From positions 8,045,501 through 8,109,500 of the forward strand of contig NC_085131.1 of assembly GCF_030269925.1 (NCBI RefSeq): a stretch of DNA of 64,000 bases, given 5' to 3'. Shown here piece by piece: positions 33,648 to 45,824 of the stretch. Positions within the stretch are counted from its first letter, which is position 1, and every line of letters starts with the position of its first letter. The notes beneath the pieces are model-generated. The model worked only from the letters and a program-made list of their open reading frames with translations, ran no database searches and was not told the DNA's origin. This DNA is from Bombyx mori. Its lineage: Eukaryota > Arthropoda > Insecta > Lepidoptera > Bombycidae. The position numbers and the translations under genes are program-made.

Positions 33648-34120
33648 TAGATTTTAGCTCTTAAAACAAAGTTTGAATTTGAAACATGCAAAATTTACGT
33701 AGAAAGAATATCGAAAAACTAAAAACCTTGATTGCTTTAATTTGAGGTAAGTAACAAAATGTTATTAAATCATATCAATGTCGCTAGAGTTAATAGAGCC
33801 TAAATAGGAAATTACCAAAATTAGTCTCAAAGTTAAGTGTCTCTTTCGTTCATATTTCGAGGATGTTATGTTTGCGCGGCGTCACTTCGAAACACGCCGA
33901 AGTTTCTCTACATAGAGAATGTGATTATGCTGCGAACTTTAAGTGAATCGCTCGACATGAACTAAGAGAACTTAATTGTTCGATATAAAGGGCTTAACTC
34001 AAAACTTTGCTTGTCTTCGATCTGACTGACTAACGCTTCAAGTACAGTATATCGACACATATAAAATCTCAACGTTTAATTAAAAAGTTAAATTTTTGAG
34101 AGAAAAAAAAAAGATCATTT

Positions 34121-34362
34121 TTTTTTATTGTTTAGATAGGTGGACGAGCTCACAGCCCACCTGGTGTTAAGTGGTTACTGGAGCCCATAGACATTTACAA
34201 CGTAAATGTGCCACCCACCTTGAGATATACGTTCTCAGGTATCAGTATAGCTAAAACGGCTGCCCCGCCCTTCAAACCGAAACGCATTACTGCTTCACGG
34301 CAGAAATAGGCAGGGTGGTGGTACCTAACCGCGCGGACTCACAAGAGGTCCTACCACCAGTA
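34121..34362 (-). repeat. Bm1 SINE with 7-bp target-site duplication
   Basis: Flanked by ATCATTT at 34114-34120 and 34363-34369. 5'-truncated body. Confidence 0.88.
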
Positions 34363-34369
34363 ATCATTT

Positions 34370-36495
34370 GAAACTCGATTCATTTATATTCTAAAGTTTT
34401 CGTCAATATTAATAATTATGTTCGTAAGAAGTTAAAACTGAGACCGAAACATTGCAGAACTTAACAATTATCGCGGATCTTCTTCGGGAACCCTTTACGA
34501 AATACTTCGGATTGGAGAAAAACTTGGAGCGCTCGAATACGGGAACGACAAGAATATAAAAAGCAAAACTGTAGCCGCTGCGAAGCCGACGTGCGCCAAC
34601 CATTCGCTGAATTAATAAATGAAACACGAAATTTGAATTTAATGAAAAAAGTTAGCGGGCAGCTGAGCGTATATCGATTCTCTTTACTCGCGAGACGCCG
34701 TGGAATACTTAAGACTCATTTGAATGCTTCGATGAATGAAGTGCCTGTGAAGATCTTAAATTGATCTAAATCAACGAAAAGAATGCTATCAATCACTTCA
34801 TGTTGCTTACTCTTTTAAAAAAAAGGTATCCAAATTTTACCTGTGCTTATTGACATAAATGGTTAAGACAGTAAATAAAAATTGACGAAAAAAAAAGAAA
34901 CTTAAATGAATTTAAAACATAATTAAAATTATTCGAATTTAGAATTTATTGCCAGTCAAAAATAAATTACGTTTGAAATGTCGAATTTGTAAAATGGCAA
35001 CTTCATGGGTAAAGACCTATTGTTTTTGAGCTCAGAATAAAAGTATTTTTTTTAGTAATGGCAGTCATGATCGTACTCCTCGAAACACCTGAGTGCTAAA
35101 TGTCTTGATATAGGGACTAGACTATAACTGAACAATTTTTTCCTCGAAGTCGCAACTAACAAATACATATAGGTATAGATCACAAGCGCTGTCATATCAA
35201 TGGGCTTCAATTACCACAAACATACTTTAGATGATACATTAAAAGAACGATTGAAACGTAACTAAACTAGATACAGTATGAACTAGACAAGAAGAAAATT
35301 AAGTAAAAAGAGATACTAATTAGGTACGTGCAAGAAATACAATTAGCTTCACATTTACACAAAGAAAGTTTCATTAGAACGAACTTCAATTACATTTTAA
35401 CCCTACGTATAGAAGAAGCTACGTGGCATTCTCGTAAAGGCTCATATAAAACGGGTGACCTATAAACTGGCGTCGTTTACGAACAAGCACCTCATACTCT
35501 ATCGATCCCTTATTACGTAGTATCATTAGCGTCCGACATCTTTGCGATAGCTACGTCATCACCGTTTCATGTGAGTAAGTTATCTTGACACATTCGTGAA
35601 CAATAATACGTTTTCAGTTTTGTTATATACAGCGATTCCATTTGACGTTCAGTAGAGAGAGAGAGTAGTCTTTATTTTACACCAAAAAACAAATAAACAG
35701 TGCGATACATTAAACACAAAAAAGTACAATTGGCGGTCTTATCGCTAAGAGCGATCTCTTCCAGACAACCATCAGGTGGACAAGAATCATTTGGAAACGA
35801 ACTACGCGCGGTGTACCATTCCAGTGAAATACATATACATATATGTACACATACATACACACATACATATCTCCATAAATATACATACAATTAATACAAA
35901 GTATTATAATATAAGAATAATATTTTAAAATAAAAAAATAATTAAATTAAATTAAAAATAATTAAATTAACGCTATAGAGTTATGCTAAATATGTTCAAA
36001 TTTTATTTAGTTTCTTTATAGACTGGTTTTTTTTTTTTTTTTGTTTTTCTGAATTTTCAAATATTATTTCGAATAGTTTACATGGCTATAATGAGAGGTA
36101 TATTGTTGCCTTTATCGAACATTGACATAAACGATTTGATGTGAAACATGAAAAAGCTCTGATTCTAATTGAAGTACTTTAGCAGTTAAAACTAATGCAC
36201 ATTTTATAATTGCATAAACTGTTTTTTTAATTTAAACATACTCAAAGCAACCATTATTGTTATGTAATTGAAGTTCACCGGGTCACACGATCGACAGCAG
36301 AATTTTACAACCCCGAGCGTGTAGTTGCTGCATTATTCAGTAGCTATAATCTGTCTTGTAGCCCTATGTCATGCGATTTACTGCCGCATCAAACTAGCCT
36401 TATAACTTATGGAGTTAAATGAGGATATCGAAATAATAAGATGTAATGATGATAGCTAATTGATTCTAATATTAACACTAAATTACCCTTTTTTT
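34370..36495. other. Intron 3, unique-looking sequence
   Basis: Apart from the repeat at 35645-35895 nothing is recognised. The stretches 36750-37764, 38203-38935 and 39766-40332 are similar. Confidence 0.5.
35645..35895. repeat. Unclassified repeat with (TACA)n-like microsatellite
   Basis: GTCTTTATTTTACACCAAAA and GGCGGTCTTATCGCTAAGAG resemble the 3' end of a lepidopteran retroposon on the minus strand. Then a degenerate CATA/CACA repeat runs from about 35827 to 35890. A GA run lies at 35655-35665. Confidence 0.5.
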
Positions 36496-36749
36496 ACTGG
36501 TGGTAGGACCTCTTGTGAGTCCGCACGGGGAGATACCACCACCCTGCCTATTTCTGCCGTGAAGCAGTAATGCGTTTCGGTTTGAAGAGTGGGGCAGCCG
36601 TTGTAACTATACTTGAGACCTTAGAACTTATGTCTCAAGGTGGGTGGCACATTTACGTTATACGTGTCTATGGGTTCCAGTAACCACTTAACACTAGGTG
36701 GGCTGTGAGCTCATCCACACATCTAAGCAATAAAAAAACAAAAAAAAAG
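36496..36749 (+). repeat. Bm1 SINE, 5'-truncated
   Basis: ACTGGTGGTAGGACCTCTTG to CATCTAAGCAATAAAAAAAC; long A-rich tail. Confidence 0.88.
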
Positions 36750-37764
36750 CCCTAATGAAGCGTGAAAAGAATGAAGCAAGTGATTCTGAAATCTCCTTTA
36801 AACCGTCGCAGAGCCTACTACTGGTGCAGGATTCATCTATACTGCCAGAAACTGCTATGTAAAGTGTAATTACCAGAGATTCCAGAGATTTCTATTTTGT
36901 ACTAATCGGCTCTGGTATGGACTTCCCCTTCTTGATATTTCTTGAGCGCTATTTTGTCCTTGGTGAAACGTGGTTTTAGGAATATCCTCCGCGGTAGACA
37001 GTACTTTGACCATGACTACGTTCATGATCGACAATGACCACGTTCCGTCGTGAGTTGTAAGTTCATTTATCTTCCAAGGCTACAAATAATCATTTAACAA
37101 CAGGTTCTGTTCGTCAAATTGTTATTAATAATTCCGATCCTCAATTACTCCGAAATTGCAAGTTCTAATAAAGTCAAAACTATAAAATCGTTGATTCCGA
37201 TAATCGAACACGCAAAACATCATCAACAATGAATCAACTGCAATCTAATAATGAACACTCGCAAAATAAACGCCATATCGCCTCCGAACGTCATTTAATT
37301 GACGCTGTCAACTGTGAAATTCAAAATTGGATATTGTTCCGTCGGTCAGCGATTCCGCTATTGAGGGCCAAGTTGGCGAGCGGTCTCCCAGTAATGACTA
37401 CTAACTAGCCAGCCGGATTCGGGAGCATTTCGTCGTTAGGCTAATTTCTGCCAATAGCTGAAAGGATTTGCTATTATTCGGTTTTGCGGTCGACCCTCCG
37501 GGCCGTCGGCGACCTCCTGTATTGTTTGTACAACCGTAATTAGAACCGTTCGTCATGTTGTGTTAGCAGGTTCCGAAGTGTTCACGTTCAGTGGCGATTT
37601 TCGACTATTCGTGGTTTGTTTGACATTTATTTGTTAAGTTTTATGTTGCGTTAGTCGTGTTTATGTTCTGACTATCCATTGTAACAATAAATCGTTTTTT
37701 TAATGTCACACTATTTGCCGACTTTTCGAATAGGCACCGTACAGACTACGAACATTGCTAAGTG

Positions 37765-38202
37765 TCATATATATATATTAATACGTGAAGCAAAAACTTT
37801 GTACCTATCCCTTTTTACGAAAATTGCGCGGACGGAGGAGTATGAAATTTTCCACACTTATAGAGAATATAGAGAAGAAGTGCACAATGCTAATATTTTT
37901 TAAAAATAATGCATAAAAGATATATTAAATCAATATAGAAAACATTACACACACTACATACCATGTATTTGACGCACACACGCATGCATACTATTTATTG
38001 TCAAACTTTTATTCTTGACGTCTGTTGTCAAATTGAGAATAGATTAAATATTGTTTATTATTATTTATCTCTGTTAATATTTTTTACAGTGTAGTCTTGG
38101 CAAAATTTGTGATTATAGAAGTATAAAATACAATCATAATAGTGTACAAACTTACAATTCCAATTAACTATAGTCGAATTTCGACTACTGCGGGACGTCT
38201 AG
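37765..38202 (+). mobile_element. Non-autonomous Helitron-like element, family A, second copy
   Basis: The same sequence as 4886-5304 in the opposite orientation: ATTAATACGTGAAGCAAAAA to the hairpin TCGAATTTCGA and CGGGACGTCTAG followed by T. The 5' edge is a TA repeat and is less certain. Confidence 0.7.
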
Positions 38203-38935
38203 TTATGATTACTACGCATCACTTAAAGCAGTTTAATGTATGGTTTTTTTCCTTCAACAAATTTTACTTTGAATTTTACCACATAAATATTAATTTGTAG
38301 TAAAATTCAGTGTACAATAACACAGGTAGCTACACGCTACCTAGAACAGATAAATTTTAGGCATGCATACTTTTGTGTTCCACTTGTGTTTGCAATGCAT
38401 TCATTAATAATGTAAGTAATGAGTAACCTAAAAATCTCCTTCATAGCAGAACATCTTAATCCATACGAATTGGCATCTAACTATACTCTAAAGCTTATCA
38501 GTATCAATCATACCCAAGCGAAAATTCCTCCTCACGTTTTTGTCACGCAAACCCTGCTCAAAGGACGAAAGCCCCCATTGTGTTGACATGTAACGTTGCA
38601 TTATTCAATTGCCTGATAGTATTATAAGGGAGAATACAGGTCCGTGTTGAAGTTACGTGCGACACAAAGCATTTATGAGCGACGTAGGCTACGTCGTAAA
38701 CTGTACTAAGTGAGGGTGATGCCGCGCCCGAGGACACAAATGGGATCGGTGATCATTTTGTATCTTAACATAATTTGGTCCATAATTTTGCTTCGTGTAC
38801 AAGCACAAAAACATAGTAAACAGAAAACATGCATTACATTAAATACCGCGTTTATTATTATCAATGTTACGAATATGTACTAACGTCTAAAGAGTTCCAA
38901 AAATATTTTATTGCCTTCAAAGGAGAGTGCCTGTG

Positions 38936-39302
38936 TAATTTTTCTAATGAAATACGTACTCAACAACTGTTCACGGTTGACTTCCACGGTGAAGGAATAA
39001 CATCGTGTAATCAAAAACAAACCCGAAAAATTATAATTTGCGTAATTACTGGTGGTAGGACCTCTTGAGTCCGCGCGGGTAGGTACCACCAACTTACCTA
39101 TTTCTGCCGTGAAGCAGTAATGTGTTTCGGTCTGAAGAGTAGGGCAGCCGTTGTAACTATACTGAGAATCTTAGAATCATAGAACTTATATCTCAAGGTG
39201 GGTGGCGCATTTACGTTGTAGATGTCTGTGGGCTCCAGAAACCACTTAACATCAGGTGGGCTGAAAGCTCGTCCACCCATCTAAGCAATAAAAAATAAAA
39301 AA
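38936..39302 (+). repeat. Bm1 SINE, lacking only the tRNA-like head
   Basis: Includes the middle segment TTTCTAATGAAATACGTACT and ACATCGTGTAATCAAAAAC, then the common body and A tail. RTE LINE debris follows at once. Confidence 0.88.
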
Positions 39303-39339
39303 ACCGAAACGTGGATTGGTCCACAAGTTTAGATCGCTC

Positions 39340-39665
39340 AGCGAGCTATGGAGAGGGCCATGCTTGGAGTTTCTCTGAAGGATCAAATTTGGACCGAAGA
39401 CCCGACAGAGAACCAAAGCTATCACATAGCGCAGCGGAGTAGTAAGCTGAAGAAGCAATGAGCTGGCCACATTAACCGGGCAAGCGATAACCGTTGGCAT
39501 AAACATGTTCTTGAGTGGAGACTGCGAATTAGCAAACGTATTGTACGACACCTTCAGGCTCGGTGTAATGACGTCTTATGCAGTTGGAAAAAGTTGGATG
39601 AGAAAAGCCGAGGCGATCAATGGCGTGTAATTGGCTACGTCCAGCAATGGACTTTTATAGGCAGA
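39340..39665 (+). pseudogene. RTE-clade LINE reverse transcriptase C-terminal remnant
   Basis: Encodes ERAMLGVSLKDQI, HIAQRSSKLKKQ, AGHINRASDNRWHKHVLEWR and YVQQWTFIGR, the conserved end of RTE-type proteins (…RAMERAMLGVSLRDRI…WAGHIxRxxDxRW…). An internal stop after KKQ shows it is dead. A stub of another LINE (CGTGGACATCAGCAATGCC, about 39721-39765) follows. Confidence 0.8.
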
Positions 39666-40332
39666 TGATGATCTCGACGAAAGGGAATTCCAAATTCCGC
39701 CCACCGAAAAATGAGTGGGTCGTGGACATCAGCAATGCCAGGAAAACAGCCAAGCCTTTGATGACGGGCATTTGTAAAATTCAAATATAATACAATACAT
39801 GAACATTTGTCATGACATGTACCTTATATTTATCAATACAAAGCGATAACAAAAGGTTTATCGTATTCGGATTATCACGTCAATTGATAGCGTCGTGCAT
39901 TTGACAAGTTAATATTCCATCGCTTGTATGTACAAAATATGTAATAAACACGAAATGTCTAGTTAATGTCCTATTATTCGAAGACTGTGAAAATACAAAT
40001 TTATTTTGACAAGAGATAAATTATTATTATTTTTTTTAATCCTGTAGGCTACTTCATTTTATGTGCCACATTGTATGTTGTACGATCACGGGATTCTGTA
40101 GACAACATAACGCAAATACCATCCATTTAAAGACAGTCGAAGTCTCAATTATATTGTGCAACGACCTCAAACTGGAACGCCTGATTGCTTCGCGGCGAAA
40201 ATTGGATTGCGGTAACTACCCAGCTCCGATTATGATTATATGTAATATATTACGATTATATTACATTAGTTTATTAAAATCCACCTTCAAGAATATATAA
40301 CACTATTTAATTTCACAACAATACATAAATAC

Positions 40333-40742
40333 TTTTTTGTTATTGCATAGATATGTGGACGAGCTCACAGCTCACCTGGTGTTCAGTGGTTACTGGTTAG
40401 CCCATAGACATCTACAACGTAAATGCCGCCACCCACCTTGAGATATGAGTTCTAAGGTCTCAGTATAGTTACAACGACTGCCCCACCCTTCAAACCGAAA
40501 CGCATTACTGCTTCACGGCAGAAGTAGGTGGAATGGTGGTACCTACCCGTGTGGACTCACAAGAGGTCCTACTTACTACCAGTAATTACGCAAATTATAA
40601 TTTTGCGGGTTTGATTTTTATTACACGATGTTATTCCTTCTCCGTGAAAGTCAATCGTGAACATTTGATAAGTTCGTATTTCATTGGAAAAATTGGTACC
40701 TGCCGGCGGGATTCGAACAGCAGTGCATCGCTGAATACGAAT
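40333..40742 (-). repeat. Bm1 SINE, nearly full length
   Basis: Contains the body, the middle segment, and most of the tRNA-like head (GGGATTCGAACAGCAGTGCA on the plus strand); truncated at GCTGAATACGAATTA. Confidence 0.87.
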
Positions 40743-40754
40743 TAAGGAACTTAT

Positions 40755-40972
40755 AAAGCACTACCTGGTCCGGCAAACGTTGTTTTGCCATATAAATTAT
40801 TTCGAGGAAAGATAAATAACCTAGATACCGACTGCAGCGCCATCTGTCGGGCTGATTTGTAAATCTAGATCATGCTCGAATCCACCTGAAGGTACACAGA
40901 AAATTTCATTAAAATCGGTCCAGCCGTTTTGGAGGACTTCAGTGACAAACACACGCACAGAAGAAATATACT
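40755..40972. repeat. Unclassified interspersed repeat
   Basis: Contains CCTGGTCCGGCAAACGTTGT and AAATCGGTCCAGCCGTTTTG, motifs shared by many lepidopteran non-coding repeats. It separates the Bm1 at 40333 from the maT remnant. Confidence 0.45.
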
Positions 40973-40975
40973 TAG

Positions 40976-41420
40976 TCTGGCCATAAATACTGTTACAATT
41001 AAAATTTTAAAAAAATCTATTGCAAATAACATTTATTACTTTTACAGTGTGTTAGTTTAATACATAAATATAAAACAATTTAAAGTATAAAAAGCTAATT
41101 CGAAGTGGTCTCCATTGGCTGCAATACAGTCCTTTAAACGTTGAGACCAGTTATCAATAGAAGCACGCACTCTTTCCATGGGAAAATTTTTCATTGCCAA
41201 TCGTACGGATTGTTTTAGGGACTCCAAATTATCATGGCGTTTAGAGCAAGCCGTGCTCTCTAAAACTGACCATAAATCACAATCCAGCGGATTAAGATCG
41301 GGACTAGACGACGGCCAGTCTTCAGCTATGATGAAGTCCGAAACGTTCGTTTCCAACCAAGACTGCGTAAACCGAGCTTTATGACCTGGCGCAGAGTCTT
41401 GCTGAAAGGACCATTAAAAA
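40976..41420 (-). pseudogene. maT-type mariner (DD37D) transposase 3' remnant
   Basis: The minus strand, from about 41410 to the stop at 41057, encodes QQDSAPGHKA with the second catalytic Asp and WPSSSPDLNPLDCDLW with the third. I count 37 residues between the two Asp, the DD37D spacing of the maT branch of the Tc1/mariner superfamily. The first Asp and the whole N-terminal DNA-binding part are absent. A likely terminal repeat, GTCTGGCCATAAATACTGTT, lies at about 40976-40996 past the stop. No matching second terminus was found. Confidence 0.8.
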
Positions 41421-41554
41421 GGACCATATATTATTATAAAGATTGAAATTTCCATCCATATTAGTGCATGATACTCCAGAATTACATACAACGTTGCGAA
41501 TATTCAATTTAACGTAAGGTCATATCACATATTAAATGTTCCTTTTTGTTTCAG

Positions 41555-41665
41555 TGCCACCGCATCAACTCATTCTGTACGATAAATCAGGACGAGACGT
41601 GTCCGGAGTCGTAGGACCTTTAGAAGAGGGCAACGAACTCGTTCTTATCTGCGAAGTGAGAGGAG
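41555..41665 (+). CDS. Sidestep-like gene, exon 4: first part of Ig2
   Basis: Preceded by CTTTTTGTTTCAG and followed by GTAAAG. It encodes 37 residues in phase 1-1: VPPHQLILYDKSGRDVSG, the linker/A-strand seen in Side proteins, then GNELVLICEVRGG with the first cysteine of Ig2. The exon ends at G-G just before the RPAPTVIW stretch of exon 5, the normal split of Sidestep Ig2. A maT transposase remnant ends about 135 bp upstream. Confidence 0.88.
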
Positions 41666-43375
41666 GTAAAGAACCTAACACATAATAGTGATAATGTATG
41701 TAAAACATAACTGTATGTAAACAAAAACTGTCCTACTGACTGACTAGCCAATCATATCTCGCACACTATTCATAAATGGAACATGTTATGATAGTGTAAC
41801 TCAAACTATTCTAGACACTATAAATTCATGGCGAAATAGTATCAGTGCGGAATAAACATAGGTTCTCTCCCAAGTGGGAGATGAGAAATTAAAGCGATTA
41901 CATTGATATATCACTGTTAAACTTACCGATAAGTCAGTCCGTGAGAGATCGGCGCCAAATGGCACCCGGTGTAAAGTTATCTATCGCCCGGGGATACGCT
42001 GCGGGGGGTCGATCGCAACTCAAACACAAAATTGCTACCCCCTGTAACTTTTTTATTGCGTGAGTTTATACGACCATAAATAGCGCACAATTTTTACCAT
42101 TTTAATCTCTCCAACTTCAATAGAACAATCGTGTTCTAGCTTAGAGGTTTTTAACAAGCTTTAATTAGCTTTTTGAAGTTATACTTCTTTAGGCGCGTTA
42201 TGAAAAATTGATGAGAGTAAAATTTTACGATGCGCGCGCACCGTGACACAAAATTAACAGAATGAAGTTGCCCACTAAATCGCTCATTACAATACGACCG
42301 ACGTAGCTTGGCGAGTCTGAATATAGCCGCAGGTGAACTTTCCGAACCCTACCGAGAATTACCGAATTTATACGATGTCAAGAAAAGGGATGTCCAATAT
42401 GCGTGTTTGAGGATGTTGTTTAATCGATTTTCTTTCAACTTAATTAAAATTTAAATAAAAAAAAGAAATAAATTTAGTAAAAATAAAGTATAACTTCTTA
42501 CGCGCGTACATAAGTACACGCACTCTTTTTTTTTATTGTCCTTCGCCTGTACGTAGGTTGTGTGCTTCCAGCAAAAACTTTGAAAGTAATTTACAGTCAC
42601 TTAAAAACGTTTGATGACAATACAATAATTTAATAAGACTATTTTATTTTTCCGAATTAATAAATTAAAATTCAGATTTAGAAAGCAACGATTAAGAAAA
42701 AAAAACGTAATATAGACATTAAATCTTTGAGTCAACAACATAACTACTTATGTAATATAAATAAATTAAAATTTAGAACGGTTTACAGGAACTATCTATT
42801 TTAAATGGGATGATTTTAATTAGATTTCGTTCTATGGCGATCTAAGTCGGACTAATTTGTATTTTGCAACATACTCGTAACTCAGTTATACGATAATTAA
42901 ATTATGTCTAAAAGAGTCCATTCTTCCGTTTCCTAGTGTCTTTTGATTAAGTTAGTTGCAGGACCCAAGATAAATTAGCTTGCCTTTGGATTTTCCGACC
43001 CTCATCGGTGAGTATTTTCGTATGAATGTGCTACACTGGAACTACTGGAGTATTAGGAGTGAGTGCTGTTAACCTTTAAGCTGGTCAGACTATTATCGTT
43101 AGATTATGTACCAGGCAAATCAAATGATCAAGATTTGTTGAATTTACCCCAAAGCGCAGAAGCAACTAACAGTATCTTAAAATAAAAGTGGGTTTTACAT
43201 GTGGTATAAGCCTTCATAATACGAAACTCTAGTCGCAAACATATTTTCCACTGAAATTCAAAGGCTATTATTTATTACTTGTTCAATTTCGATATCTAAA
43301 TACGTAGTATTAATTTCTGTTTCTTTAACGAGGATTTTGAAATCGTCATGGCTAAGCTTCGTGAAAACCTAACCG
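41666..43375. other. Intron 4, 5' part, nothing recognised
   Basis: AT-rich sequence after the exon 4 donor with a small GC-rich patch near 41970-42020. The stretches 43571-44302, 44395-45561 and 45825-47547 likewise contain no supported gene. Confidence 0.5.
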
Positions 43376-43570
43376 AGTTCTCAGCTAGTCGCGATTCCGA
43401 TCCGATAGTAGATTCATTCGCGAAGCAACTGCTCTTGAGTTGTTAGGTCTCCTTCGGAGGCGCTCGGGCAGCTGTTAGCAAATCCCACCCCTCCTGGCTG
43501 AGCCTTTGCTCGTCCACCTATCCTGGTGAACCTGGAGAGACCTCAGGGCCACCAGTAATCCTTCAATCAT
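43376..43570 (+). repeat. LINE 3' UTR fragment, BMC1-related
   Basis: CGCGATTCCGATCCGATAGTAG and GCGAAGCAACTGCTCTTGAG resemble the BMC1-like 3' UTR, but the following part (GGTCTCCTTCGGAGGCGCT) differs, so it may be a related family. Confidence 0.6.
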
Positions 43571-44329
43571 AAAAAAAACCTAAGACAAAATGTCTCAACT
43601 CGACCGATGTTTTCGAATTACGTTACGACTCCCTAAAATGTGTTTCGTTTTTAGTAACAACAAAAAAATCATAATATTGTAAAAATAAAACGCGTATGAC
43701 TCCCGAACTAAAATAACAGTGAACGACGCGATATCAATCAGCGTAATATAATAGTAATGTTAAACGAACGCTGTGATCGCGTGAGCGAAACAGGGTAAAC
43801 CGAATAACGATTGGCTGTAATGCACTAAGTAATTTACCGCTCTTTTCATCTTTAAAAATCGATATCAATTTCTCCCTCGGAAAATATTTAATATACCCAC
43901 ATTTGAGGTCCATCATTTTGCTTCTTCTGTTTCGATCTTGCACTGCACAGAGATTCCGTGACGTGATTCTTACATTACAAAATTTAATTAAGTTATGTCA
44001 AATAAATAAGACCTAACTCACAATTTCGGTAGTTTAAAATCGAAAATGCCAATTACTAGCCATTAATAGTACGGTTTACCCTATTACGTACAAAATGATG
44101 GCAAGTCGAAAACCTTCTCGCATAATCCGCGCTTAATCCTCCGTAACGCTTAATATTTCGAGTTGGAATTATGCATAGCCCAGAGGATTAGCGGGTTGTC
44201 ATCCCGTGTCGCGTCCCGAACGACTTCGCTACATCACTTTCATGGTCGGCTATACGTACAACTAATTGAATCCATAATTTACTCATAATAATTAATCTTC
44301 CCTAGCCCAATGGATAAGACGTTACTATA

Positions 44330-44394
44330 TCATACGGTAGGAGGCGATGGACGAGGTTCGGGCCCCGGCCCGGGAAAAAAAAGTCATACGGTAG
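44330..44394 (+). mobile_element. Tiny tRNA-like retroposon with 11-bp direct repeats
   Basis: TCATACGGTAG occurs at 44330-44340 and 44384-44394. Between lie 43 bases with a B-box-like GAGGTTCGGGCCCCGGC and an A run (44375-44382). An A-box-like TAGCCCAATGGATAAGACG lies just before, at 44303-44321, so the two halves of a tRNA-like unit are split by the repeat. Confidence 0.5.
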
Positions 44395-45561
44395 TAGTTT
44401 TAAATACGTAGATACCCAATGCATTAAGATCTTTTTGGACAAACGAAAAAAGGTGTTTGTAGAACGTACAATGAAAAAAAAAAGTGTAATTAAAAATTAA
44501 TTATAAACCGAAAAATGCAATATCATTTTATATTAAAAAAAGAATCAAAACTAAGCATGATCTAAAAGATACCGTAAAGAACGTACTAGAAAATATTTTG
44601 ATACGTATCATAAGCACGCGCCATTAATAATATATTAGTTAATTAAGCATTGTTAGAGTTTATTTAATCAAGAGAATATCAGAGACCTCACAGCTATACT
44701 TAGAGTAAATTACATCACGTTCAACGCCAACGTAATCTTCTCGATATTAAATGATCAATATAATAAATAAAAAACTCATTTTCAATTAACTTTTTACTAG
44801 ATGAACTAAAAGATAAAACTTATAAATAATTTCGCTACGGCACGTGTCTGCTACAAAGTATGATGATTAATTTTAAATAAACTTCTTAAATAATTATGGG
44901 ATTTCGCACTAATGCTAATACGTAAGGTGCTTAAGAAAAAGTATTGTAACAAATTCTCTCCGCAGTATTTAATTAGTACCGTGGCCCATATAAATAATGT
45001 AAATACCACCATTATATAAAAAATGTAGGTAAAAATCTCAAGTGGATTTCATAGGTATCATTTCATAAAAACGGAAAACATTCATACATATCGTTTAGAA
45101 CAAATTAACTATTTTGGATTATTTTCCTTAGCCAAAGCTTGGAGTTATTTTGAGATATAAAAACCGTTCACATAAATATTATCAAACAATCATAATATGC
45201 AGAACAATTAAGATTCGATTAACATAATAGGTTACCACTAATTTGAGGTCATTCACTTTTCACGCTATTTCCACGTTCCTAACAAGCTATAGTTGTGCGC
45301 AAGTCTTAGGGGAGTTAACTGGAAGAAGTTCGGAATAAGTGACGTAGAATGATGAATATTGCAAGACCCGGAGTCCGCTGCCACGATAATACAATTATAG
45401 CCTGGTGAAGCCGAAATTACGTTATCTGCAGAGGATCTTACTTCAGTTAATTAGGTATATAGAATGTGCAGTAGTGCACTAACTAATATTACGCTAGTGT
45501 TAGTGTGCGCTTTTAACTCACACATGCGTTCTAGTTGAAAGAATTGGACAATATTTACAAA

Positions 45562-45824
45562 TTACTGGTGGTAGGACCTCTTTACTGGTGGTAGGACCTC
45601 TTGTGAGTCCGCACGGGTAGGTACCACCGCCCTGCCTATTTCTGCCGTGAAGCAGTAATGCGTTTCGGTTTGAAGGGTGGGGCAGCCGTTGTAACTATAC
45701 TGAGACCTTACAACTTATATCTCAAGGTGGGTGGCGCATTTACATTGTAGATGTCTATGGGCTCCAGTAACCACTTAACAACAGGTGGGCTGTGAGCTCG
45801 TCCACGCATCTAAGCAATAAAAAA
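45562..45824 (+). repeat. Bm1 SINE with duplicated first 19 bases
   Basis: TACTGGTGGTAGGACCTCT occurs twice in a row before the body continues, then the usual 3' end and short A tail. Confidence 0.88.

Noticed and set aside
44303..44380. Functional tRNA-Arg gene
   Set aside because: The A-box and T-arm-like parts are split by a direct repeat, and no acceptor stem forms.
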